Assembly (NCBI GenBank): GCA_027858795.1
Contig: JAQICF010000152.1
Coordinates: forward strand, 1-5,073
Length of the DNA stretch: 5,073 nt
Source: Candidatus Delongbacteria bacterium
GTDB taxonomy: Bacteria > Delongbacteria > UBA4055
Direction: 5' to 3'
The notes under the pieces were generated by a model. That model ran no database searches. It had not been told where the DNA came from and worked only from the letters and a program-made list of their open reading frames with translations. Position 1 is the stretch's first letter. Every line of letters begins with the position of its first letter. The position numbers and the translations under genes are program-made. Of the stretch, positions 1 to 5,073 are shown piece by piece.

Positions 1-665
1 ACTTCAGCAACTTTTTGAAGTAACTCAGGAAATCTTATGCCTTCATAGTTGTATGAATTTACATTTTGACCCAGCAAGGTTATCTCTGAGATCCCTTTGG
101 CAAGTGTTTGTTCAACTTCTGTTATTATCGAATCTATTGATCTGCTTTTTTCTCTGCCTCGTACATAAGGAACCACACAATATGAACAGAAATTATTACA
201 CCCTCTCATCACCGAAATAAAAGCATTTGTATGTTCACTTCTATACGGAGTTACGTCTTCATAATTTTCATCCATGTCAAAATCTAATTCTTCAATATAA
301 TTCTTCTCTTTGTATATTTTCTTGAGAAGCTCAGGTAACGTTCTATATTTATCTGGTCCAACCTGAAGTTTAATAAAATCAAGCTTTGATCTCATTTCTT
401 CACCGGAATGTTCCGGGATGCAGCCTAAAATACCTGCAATTTCTAACTTACCTGTATTTTTCAAGCTCTTATGATGCTTCATTTTATTGAGCACTCTCTC
501 AACAGCTTTCTCTCTGATCGCACACGTATTTAACAACAAAATGTTAGCTTCTTTAATATCCTCAACAAGCTTATATCCTGCTTCGATCAAAATAGATGTG
601 ACGATCTCACTATCAACGACATTCATTTGACAGCCGTATGTCTCTATATAAAAAGTCTTATTCAA
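1..665 (-). CDS. miaB: MiaB, tRNA 2-methylthio-N6-isopentenyladenosine synthase, N-terminal half (cut by window edge)
   Basis: The family adds a methylthio group to N6-isopentenyl-A37 of tRNAs reading UNN codons, in the cytoplasm, using two [4Fe-4S] clusters and S-adenosylmethionine. Seen here are 221 residues of a protein usually about 440 long. An N-terminal methylthiotransferase domain (about 4-115) carries the three cluster cysteines C12 (ETYGCQMN), C48 (LLNTCAIRE) and C82 (ILGCIPE). The radical-SAM domain begins near 142 with CxxxCxxC at C156, C160 and C163 (RGCNNFCSYCVVPYVRGR), followed by LLGQNVNSY. These signatures fit MiaB better than RimO or MtaB. After C82 the usual A-x-R is replaced by PEHSGEEM, a mild deviation. 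The start is TTG at 665: it places ETYGCQMN at the family's usual distance, an in-frame TAA lies eight codons upstream, no ATG or GTG is available, and AAGGAAAG sits 9 bases upstream. The rest of the radical-SAM domain and the TRAM domain lie outside the window. Confidence 0.95.
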   Translation of the reverse strand, partial: MNKTFYIETYGCQMNVVDSEIVTSILIEAGYKLVEDIKEANILLLNTCAIREKAVERVLNKMKHHKSLKNTGKLEIAGILGCIPEHSGEEMRSKLDFIKLQVGPDKYRTLPELLKKIYKEKNYIEELDFDMDENYEDVTPYRSEHTNAFISVMRGCNNFCSYCVVPYVRGREKSRSIDSIITEVEQTLAKGISEITLLGQNVNSYNYEGIRFPELLQKVAE

Positions 666-701
666 AATTAAATGCTTTCCTTCTAATTAATTACAATAAG
701 T

Positions 702-730
702 AATATATTAAAGGGTCAGCTTAAAAACAA
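702..730 (-). promoter_or_regulatory. Possible sigma-70-type promoter for miaB
   Basis: Read on the minus strand, TTGTTT (730-725) is separated by exactly 17 bases from TATATT (707-702), about 37 bases before the miaB TTG start. This suits a short leader that includes the AAGGAAAG ribosome-binding site at 682-675. The region is very AT-rich, so chance matches are likely, and if the organism uses Bacteroidetes-type promoters the consensus would differ. Confidence 0.35.
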
Positions 731-824
731 TGTTATTTATTATATATAATGGCTTAGAATAAGTGTATTAATGATAATCTTTTGACTTACCTGCCCCTTA
801 ACGTAATTTTGGTTACTTGATAAA

Positions 825-897
825 CGGTATTTGTAAAGACGTAGTACCACTACGTCTCAATAATACCGAAAGACCCTGAAATAAATTCAGGGTGACG
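825..897 (-). repeat. Two-hairpin palindromic repeat, copy 1
   Basis: Read on the minus strand it begins with GTCA (896-893) overlapping a perfect 8-base inverted repeat (893-886 with 880-873, 5-base loop). There follows TCTTTCG and a second long hairpin: outer arms 868-863 with 830-825, TTG with CAA, and a perfect 9-base inner stem (857-849 with 845-837) around a 3-base loop. The second hairpin shares ATTGAGACGT exactly, and ACGTCTTTACA at 10 of 11 bases, with a repeat of the same layout at 2528-2613 in the opposite orientation. I read these as two members of one dispersed family. Similar GTCA-plus-palindrome and GAGACG palindromes are common intergenic repeats in several bacterial groups; that is recollection, not a search result. 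Confidence 0.7.
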
Positions 898-915
898 GAT
901 TAATAATCCCCATGG

Positions 916-940
916 ATTCCTCCCGAAATTCGGGAAGAAT
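916..940 (-). terminator. Hairpin just downstream of murJ, possible terminator or short palindromic repeat
   Basis: Arms 916-927 and 929-940 are complementary at 11 of 12 positions, with a CCCGAA/TTCGGG core. The hairpin starts 11 bases after the murJ stop, where a terminator would be expected. On the minus strand the bases after it are CCATGGGGATT with no T-run, so a classical intrinsic terminator is not well supported and a palindromic repeat is equally likely. Confidence 0.4.
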
Positions 941-951
941 TACAAAATACT

Positions 952-2493
952 TTAAGATTTTTTCTTAGCGAACATGTAATAAACATAAAAAATAATCCCA
1001 ACAATCCCTGACTTGATCGACAGCATTGTAAAAGCTTGCAATTTACCTTCAAAGAAATTCATCCCGGTAAAAACATCACTATTTAAAAGCAAAACAAACC
1101 CAACAGCTATCAGAATCGCCACCAAGTTCTTAATCGCAAAGAAATATCTCAAATTCGGATCAATAAGATCTTTCAATTCTTTTTTTGTAAAATGGTCCAT
1201 CATCATCATATTCAAATAAAATGACAATGAGGAAGCTAAAGCTATCCCTGAATGAGACAATGGAGTATGTTTCGCTAAAATATATGCTAAAATAATATTC
1301 GCTATAGCACAAGTGATGGATACTTTCAGCGCATGAATATTCTTATTGACCAGAGACATCACTCTGACATAATACCCTACAAAACTCATCGGCAAAAGTC
1401 CTAAAGAATACATTCTCAGAGCATCAGAAGTCAGTGCGACAGAGTTAGCATCAAAAGCTTTTCTTCTCAATATAAGATCTATAATTTCATCTGATGACGT
1501 AAGGCAGATGACCGTGATCGGTATGAAGAACATCAAATATAGATCTATCCCTTTCTTGAAAGTTCTATTGAAATTACTAAAATCTCCTGTGGCTTTCATT
1601 TTATTCAAAACTGGATTTATACCTCTGGCAATAGGTAGGGAAATAATAGCAAAAGGTAATTGAAAAATCCTATTGGCATAAAACAGAGAAGATGTAGCTC
1701 CTAAAGGCAAGGTTGTAGCAATAAATCTCCCGAAAAACTCAGTACTTTTATTAAAAACTGCATTTAGAGAGATCACCTTACTCTCACGCTTGATCACTGA
1801 GAAGTCATTTCCCGGGTCTTTGAATGCCAACTCATGCTTTATCTTAGTCTCTTCTTTGAATTTTTTACTGTAAATGAACGGAAGTTGTATCAATAGTTGT
1901 AAAAAAGCTCCCAGAACATATCCCGCAGCAATAGAATAGTCACCTATAAAAGGTGTAAGAAATACTATTCCTGCGATCACACCTACACTAAGCATTATAG
2001 GAGCGAAACCAAAAATCCAGTTCCTCTCAAAGAAATTAAGCATACTTCCCACGAATGCTGCTATTCCGATGAACAACATGAACGGAAGTAGGATAAATAT
2101 AAGTTTCATTGCAAGAGCATAATCAAATCCTGAATCAAAACCAAAGTGCTGTATCAGAATAAAAACCAATGGGGTGATCAGATAAAGTACAGTCATTACT
2201 CCGATCAGAGAGAAAAAGAACCAGTTGAAAGACACTGAAACGAATTTCCATGCCTTCTCTTTGTTTCCTTCATCATAAATGGTCTTGAAAGGAGGCATAA
2301 ACGCTCTTTCGACCATATCTTCACCGAGTATTTGTCTGAACAGATTCGGGAACATCAGGGCAAAAGTAAAAGCATCAGCGACACGACCAGTACCGAAGTA
2401 AGCACCTACGACAATCTCACGGATAAAACCGAAGATCCTTGAAAAGAATGTACCAGTGAAGATCTTTATAATATTTTTTGAAATACTAGCCAT
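952..2493 (-). CDS. murJ: MurJ (MviN family) lipid II flippase
   Basis: This family carries lipid II, the peptidoglycan building block, across the inner membrane and is normally essential. The 513-residue product matches the usual family length and is strongly hydrophobic throughout, consistent with about 14 transmembrane segments. The N-terminal signature is clear: SRIFGFIRE, FGTGRVADAF and FPNLFRQILGE supply R19, R25, D40 and R53, which line up one position off the functional E. coli residues R18, R24, D39 and R52. R275 in FYANRIFQLP corresponds to E. coli R270. LNFFERNWIFGFAPIMLS is the middle-region motif, and the tail ends in KKKS. I chose ATG at 2493 (MASISKN) because this places the first helix and R19 as in the family. 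The frame stays open to an ATG at 2628, but those 45 extra residues are encoded by a palindromic repeat. ATG at 2532 is also possible. No strong ribosome-binding site is visible before 2493, only a weak CAGG. The gene lies between two inverted repeat copies. Confidence 0.95.
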   Translation of the reverse strand: MASISKNIIKIFTGTFFSRIFGFIREIVVGAYFGTGRVADAFTFALMFPNLFRQILGEDMVERAFMPPFKTIYDEGNKEKAWKFVSVSFNWFFFSLIGVMTVLYLITPLVFILIQHFGFDSGFDYALAMKLIFILLPFMLFIGIAAFVGSMLNFFERNWIFGFAPIMLSVGVIAGIVFLTPFIGDYSIAAGYVLGAFLQLLIQLPFIYSKKFKEETKIKHELAFKDPGNDFSVIKRESKVISLNAVFNKSTEFFGRFIATTLPLGATSSLFYANRIFQLPFAIISLPIARGINPVLNKMKATGDFSNFNRTFKKGIDLYLMFFIPITVICLTSSDEIIDLILRRKAFDANSVALTSDALRMYSLGLLPMSFVGYYVRVMSLVNKNIHALKVSITCAIANIILAYILAKHTPLSHSGIALASSLSFYLNMMMMDHFTKKELKDLIDPNLRYFFAIKNLVAILIAVGFVLLLNSDVFTGMNFFEGKLQAFTMLSIKSGIVGIIFYVYYMFAKKKS

Positions 2494-2527
2494 TTTGTAT
2501 TTAACTTGCCTGATTATTTTATTGTTC

Positions 2528-2613
2528 GTCATTGCGAGGATTTCAGAGAAATCCGTGGCAATCTTTTTTTTCGTTATATGTATTGAGACGTGGCAGTGCA
2601 ACGTCTCTACATA
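2528..2613 (+). repeat. Two-hairpin palindromic repeat, copy 2
   Basis: It begins with GTCA (2528-2531). Hairpin one has arms ATTGC/GCAAT (2531-2535, 2558-2562) and GGATTTC/GAAATCC (2538-2544, 2548-2554) with a 3-base loop, followed by TCT and a run of T. Hairpin two has TATGTA/TACATA (2577-2582, 2608-2613), a two-base bulge, and GAGACGT/ACGTCTC (2585-2591, 2601-2607), then an inner GC/GC pair around AGT. The order GTCA, hairpin, TCTTT..TCG, ATTGAGACGT hairpin, TACA is the same as in the copy at 825-897, while hairpin one has diverged or been exchanged. It occupies the spacer between the transporter gene and murJ and is read in frame by the long version of the murJ open frame. Confidence 0.7.
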
Positions 2614-2630
2614 ATTTTCCATTCTCAATT

Positions 2631-2656
2631 ATGATCTACAATATTTTGTAGATCAT
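2631..2656 (-). terminator. Perfect 10-base hairpin across the end of the transporter gene
   Basis: ATGATCTACA (2631-2640) and TGTAGATCAT (2647-2656) are perfect reverse complements with a 6-base loop. The stem contains the TAG stop of the transporter gene (2636-2638). Only three of the ten pairs are G-C. A T-run (TTTTT from 2656) follows on the plus strand, not on the minus strand where transcription is expected. It could be a weak terminator, a 3' end stabiliser, or chance AT-rich symmetry. Confidence 0.4.
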
Positions 2657-3421
2657 TTTTAACGCTACGATGAAATACAATGTCGCTGCAAATAATTTAA
2701 CGTTTTTAGACTTACTCTTTATATTGAGCATAGCTCCAAGTCTCGCAGACAATAAAGTTCCGAAGGTTATAGCAAGGAAATATGGAATGAATATATCCCA
2801 AGTCAAATAACTCCCAATATCTGTGAACAATCTACCGACAACTCCAGCAATCGCAGTAAATATCATTACTATTGTGGAAACACCTATTGCCTTTTTTATA
2901 TCAAAATGTAACATGACTGTAACTATAGGGACCAGTATTGCACCACCACCTAATCCAGTCATAGAGGATATCATACCCATTGCAAATCCAGCTAGGAACA
3001 TCATCCAGAAATTAAAATTAGCTCTTTCGTGGTCTTCTTTATTCCTGAACCATAGAATTTTAAGTGCAAGGCTGAATATTACTATAGAAAATATGATCAT
3101 TCTAGTAGTATCACTGATCAAAATACATATGTAATTACCTGGAAGAGCCCCAGCAAAAGCACCTATAATAATTGGGAAGATCGCCTTTTTGTAAAAATTC
3201 TGATGTTTAATATGTTTAAGAGAGGCATTCGTAGCGGATAGTATTATAACAGATAATGAAATTGTTGATGTTGCAAGAAATAAATTATCGACAGGTACTT
3301 TACCTTCTAGAAAGTACATAACCACAGGAACAATTACGATTCCACCACCTATACCTAAAAATCCACTGAGAAAACCTGCTATGATACCTGTTAGGAATAA
3401 TATAAAAATTTCACCGCTTAT
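2636..3421 (-). CDS. TauE/SafE (TSUP) family membrane transporter, non-canonical start
   Basis: Members of this family move small anions such as sulfite, sulfoacetate or other organic acids across the inner membrane; the substrate here is not known. The family's two-repeat design is visible: GIGGGIVIVPVV (residues 25-34 region) in the first half and GLGGGAILVPIV (from about 156) in the second, with hydrophobic segments throughout. From ATA at 3421 the protein is 261 residues, a normal family length. The first ATG or GTG in frame is GTG at 3325, which would delete the first membrane segment and the first GGG motif, so the gene must start earlier. An in-frame TGA lies just upstream, and between it and the motif there is only ATT (3424) or ATA (3421), the latter 6 bases after a full AAGGAG. 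The start overlaps the reductase stop as ATAA, implying translational coupling. Start assignment is inference; family assignment is strong. Confidence 0.85.
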   Translation of the reverse strand: MSGEIFILFLTGIIAGFLSGFLGIGGGIVIVPVVMYFLEGKVPVDNLFLATSTISLSVIILSATNASLKHIKHQNFYKKAIFPIIIGAFAGALPGNYICILISDTTRMIIFSIVIFSLALKILWFRNKEDHERANFNFWMMFLAGFAMGMISSMTGLGGGAILVPIVTVMLHFDIKKAIGVSTIVMIFTAIAGVVGRLFTDIGSYLTWDIFIPYFLAITFGTLLSARLGAMLNIKSKSKNVKLFAATLYFIVALKMIYKIL

Positions 3422-4341
3422 AATGCACTCCTTGTTTCACCTTTGAGATTCCACGTTTCAATAAATTTTACTTTTTCAAAAACAAGCTTATTCCTTGGAA
3501 CGTCAATCCCATTCTTTTCGCCAAATTTTATAATAATTCCGTTTATAAAATCTATTTCGTTCTTTCTCTTATAAAAAAAATCCTGCAACATAGATGTATA
3601 ATTATCATTTGAGATGTATGAATTGAATTGTTCAATCGTCATATCAATATCAAACCCTTCGCTTTTAGCAACCGCAATCCCTTCATTCAATATTTTTTCT
3701 TTGAGTTCATCGTATCGGGTCTCTGCAATAACCTTATTCTTAGCTCTGAATATCACCGATAAAGGATTCACAACACTATTGATGACAAGTTTATACCAAA
3801 TGGCTTGATCTATATTCCTTGTAGCTTTGAAATCTATGAATGTATCTTTAAATATCTCAGAATACTCTGTCTCTGTGAAAGACTTCTCTACCTTTATACC
3901 TCCACCCCAGAAATCAATAATTCCAGCTTCTCTGAAAACAACTCCCATGGATATAATGGACTGATAAATATTCTTCTCAGGTATTTTTCCATTAAGAGCT
4001 TCTATTGCAATATCCTTTGCACCATAACCATTCTGTATCAATAATATAGTGGTTGTGTCTGTGATATATGGCAATATCTCTTTAATTGCATCCGAGAGAA
4101 CCGTTATCTTTGTAGAAACTATCAATAAAGTATTATCTAAACTAAAATCAATCTTAGTCTTAGCACAGACTTTAACATTCTTAGAAACATCACCTTCTAT
4201 TGAAAGACCAGCAGAATTTATCTTATCAACATGAGATTTTCTACCAATCAGAGTAACAGAACCGGAATACTTCTCTTCCAAAGCTGCACCAAGAGTAGAA
4301 CCAACTGCCCCTGCACCTAATATTACGATTTTATTTTTCAT
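3418..4341 (-). CDS. panE: 2-dehydropantoate 2-reductase (ketopantoate reductase, PanE/ApbA family)
   Basis: The family reduces ketopantoate to pantoate with NADPH in the pantothenate and coenzyme A pathway, in the cytosol. The 307-residue product has the expected length. The N-terminal Rossmann domain starts MKNKIVILGAGAVG, with the GxGxxG dinucleotide loop at G9, G11 and G14. IQNGYG (102-107) is the conserved QNG segment. The C-terminal helical domain has WYKLVINSVVNPLS, where K184 is the expected catalytic lysine and N188 a substrate contact. SMLQDFFYKRKNEIDFING supplies E262, aligned with the catalytic glutamate, and D264. I chose ATG at 4341 because it places the Rossmann loop as in the family and makes an ATGA overlap with the HEPN stop; ATG at 4371 would add 10 residues inside the upstream gene. 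The ribosome-binding site is weak (GGAA, 5 bases away). No panB, panC or panD is nearby, so it could be a paralogue acting on another 2-keto acid. Confidence 0.88.
   Translation of the reverse strand: MKNKIVILGAGAVGSTLGAALEEKYSGSVTLIGRKSHVDKINSAGLSIEGDVSKNVKVCAKTKIDFSLDNTLLIVSTKITVLSDAIKEILPYITDTTTILLIQNGYGAKDIAIEALNGKIPEKNIYQSIISMGVVFREAGIIDFWGGGIKVEKSFTETEYSEIFKDTFIDFKATRNIDQAIWYKLVINSVVNPLSVIFRAKNKVIAETRYDELKEKILNEGIAVAKSEGFDIDMTIEQFNSYISNDNYTSMLQDFFYKRKNEIDFINGIIIKFGEKNGIDVPRNKLVFEKVKFIETWNLKGETRSAL
3419..3433 (-). promoter_or_regulatory. AAGGAG ribosome-binding site serving a non-standard start codon
   Basis: AAGGAG occupies 3433-3428 inside the last codons of the reductase gene. At the normal 6-base spacing comes ATA (3421-3419), whose last two bases begin the reductase's TAA stop. 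ATT at 3424 is only 3 bases away. No ATG, GTG or TTG exists in the transporter frame here. GTG codons in other frames reach stops within a few codons. Confidence 0.6.
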
Positions 4342-4778
4342 AAGAATTCCGGATGATTTATTTTCAACCATTTAAGAACATCATCTTTTAAATTTTCAAC
4401 GAAATCGATCAGTTCATCGGCTTCCGCATCAGTTGCACCACCAACAGAATCATATTCGACCATATTTCTCTTTGCTCTACATGTATTCAGATAATCTGCA
4501 TCATCTTCTCTCTCTTTACCAAGGATAAGACTGATAGACTGGATCGTACGATAATGAGCTGCATTTCTTTCTGACATAAAACCTTCTGAATATAATAAAA
4601 TCGTACAAAGCTTTAAAGCAGCATTGTAAGCTATTCCGAATCTCCAGTCGGGAGACAGATCCGTTTGCTTAGAATCTTTAATATCACGATCGACTATTTG
4701 CAGTAATTGTTCAATTTCCTGCTTACTCGTGCTATGAGATTTGAGCCAACCGTTACTCTCCCAGTTTTTCAATGTCAT
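4338..4778 (-). CDS. HEPN-domain protein (SAV_6107-like), partner of the upstream nucleotidyltransferase
   Basis: This small, largely helical protein of 146 residues resembles HEPN proteins encoded next to MNT-type nucleotidyltransferases; recognisable stretches are NGWLKSH (9-15), DWRFGIAYNAALKL (44-57), HYRTIQS (75-81) and CRAKRNMVEYD (100-110). In HepT/MntA pairs the HEPN protein is an RNase toxin with an R-x4-6-H motif, and a nearby tyrosine is adenylylated by the MNT antitoxin. Here the matching region has R101, R104, N105 and Y109, but E108 stands where a histidine would be expected, so the RNase site looks incomplete; H75 is the only nearby alternative. ATG at 4778 is supported by AAGGGAAG 5 bases upstream. 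It overlaps the nucleotidyltransferase gene by 26 bases and the reductase by an ATGA. Membership of a two-component module is well supported by context; toxin activity is inference. Confidence 0.8.
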   Translation of the reverse strand: MTLKNWESNGWLKSHSTSKQEIEQLLQIVDRDIKDSKQTDLSPDWRFGIAYNAALKLCTILLYSEGFMSERNAAHYRTIQSISLILGKEREDDADYLNTCRAKRNMVEYDSVGGATDAEADELIDFVENLKDDVLKWLKINHPEFL

Positions 4779-5073
4779 CGATACTTCCCTTTATAATAAT
4801 TTTAGAAGAGTTTAAGACCCTTGTTATAAAATGGTCGTTTTCCATTTTTCGTTTAATAAAGTCTTTCATTGTTATAGTATACGGATTTATTTCTCTATCA
4901 ATTATTGTGTTTGCCTCTTTTAAAAGTTTACTTAATTCTCTCAGACTGATATTACCAATCACAAAAAGATCAACATCACTTTCAGGTTTTTCTTCTCCGG
5001 ATGCTATTGATCCAAAAATAAAAGCATATTCTATTGACTCAACACTCAAAGAATTCTTAAGAACATCTGCCAA
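4753..5073 (-). CDS. MNT-type nucleotidyltransferase, C-terminal part (5' end outside window)
   Basis: The visible 106 codons encode a minimal nucleotidyltransferase domain: FGSIASGEEKPESDVDLFV gives the G-S-x10-D-x-D signature (G21, S22, D33, D35 in fragment numbering), with E61 in REINPY a candidate third acidic residue. Such proteins transfer AMP or another nucleotide to a partner; as MntA-like antitoxins they modify and silence a HEPN protein. The frame is open to the window end, and the TTG at 5073 should not be taken as the start: ADVLKNSL at the fragment's beginning resembles a segment found inside longer family members, after an N-terminal winged helix-turn-helix. I therefore infer that a DNA-binding domain may be encoded beyond the edge, which would allow autoregulation. 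The gene ends within the first codons of the HEPN gene (26-base overlap), so the two are co-transcribed and probably translationally coupled. Confidence 0.85.
   Translation of the reverse strand: MADVLKNSLSVESIEYAFIFGSIASGEEKPESDVDLFVIGNISLRELSKLLKEANTIIDREINPYTITMKDFIKRKMENDHFITRVLNSSKIIIKGSIDDIEKLGE

Larger units (their letters stand above)
666..951. other. murJ-miaB intergenic spacer, no gene
   Basis: No convincing coding frame is seen on either strand. The part near miaB (666-800) is plain AT-rich sequence with the candidate promoter. The part near murJ (822-940) contains three consecutive inverted repeats at 825-868, 873-893 and 916-940. The spacer suggests that miaB is transcribed separately from murJ, although read-through is possible because no hairpin on the minus strand is followed by a clear T-run. 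Confidence 0.6.

Noticed and set aside
825..940. CRISPR array
   Set aside because: The palindromes are of different sequence and spacing, with no direct repeats separated by uniform spacers and no cas genes.
1013..1219. Plus-strand open frame of 68 codons opposite murJ
   Set aside because: It is the complement of a well-supported MurJ coding region, has no recognisable domain and ends within it.
2528..2571. Intrinsic terminator reading on the plus strand (hairpin followed by eight T)
   Set aside because: There is no plus-strand gene to terminate, and the hairpin is part of the repeat shared with 825-897, so it is described as a repeat.
2493..2628. 558-residue version of MurJ starting at 2628
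   Set aside because: The first 45 residues are encoded by palindromic repeat sequence and push the conserved N-terminal arginines out of the family position, so the 2493 start was preferred.
2823..3134. Plus-strand open frame of 103 codons opposite the transporter gene
   Set aside because: It is an antisense shadow of TauE/SafE coding sequence; its Thr/Pro/Ile-rich content reflects the complement of hydrophobic codons.
3614..4234. Three plus-strand open frames opposite the reductase gene
   Set aside because: They lie entirely antisense to a gene with intact catalytic motifs and show no family resemblance or ribosome-binding sites that stand out.
5071..5073. TTG at the window edge as the nucleotidyltransferase start
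   Set aside because: The frame is open to the edge and the adjacent residues look like an internal segment of longer family members.

Overview
The window is an AT-rich bacterial segment (roughly one third G+C by eye) in which every supported gene lies on the minus strand, so transcription runs from high to low coordinates. In that order it holds: a MNT-type nucleotidyltransferase (cut by the right edge), a small HEPN-domain partner, a ketopantoate-reductase-family enzyme, a TauE/SafE-family membrane transporter, the lipid II flippase MurJ, and the N-terminal half of the tRNA methylthiotransferase MiaB (cut by the left edge). The presence of MurJ indicates a peptidoglycan-making bacterium. The AT-rich coding, mixed strong and weak Shine-Dalgarno sites and palindromic intergenic repeats would suit a Bacteroidetes/Chlorobi-like or candidate FCB-group genome, but the taxon is a low-confidence guess.

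Right part (2636-5073): four genes are packed with overlaps and are probably one transcript. The nucleotidyltransferase and HEPN genes overlap by 26 bases and form an MNT-HEPN pair, the layout of HepT/MntA-type toxin-antitoxin modules. The HEPN stop and the reductase start share an ATGA. The reductase stop and the transporter start form an unusual ATAA, with a full AAGGAG ribosome-binding site but no ATG, GTG or TTG start in frame at the expected place. Thus a TA-like module appears to be translationally coupled to a metabolic enzyme and a transporter.

Middle (2494-2635): a 142-base spacer holds a hairpin at the end of the transporter gene and a two-hairpin palindromic repeat. The open frame of murJ runs backwards through this repeat. 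By comparison with the MurJ family the real protein starts at 2493 (513 residues), and a longer 558-residue reading is repeat-derived at its N-terminus.

Left part (1-951): a 286-base spacer between murJ and miaB contains a second, inverted copy of the two-hairpin repeat, a further hairpin just after the murJ stop, and a plausible sigma-70-type promoter for miaB, which begins with TTG. The two repeat copies therefore bracket murJ in opposite orientations. No RNA genes, CRISPR arrays or insertion-sequence transposases were found.
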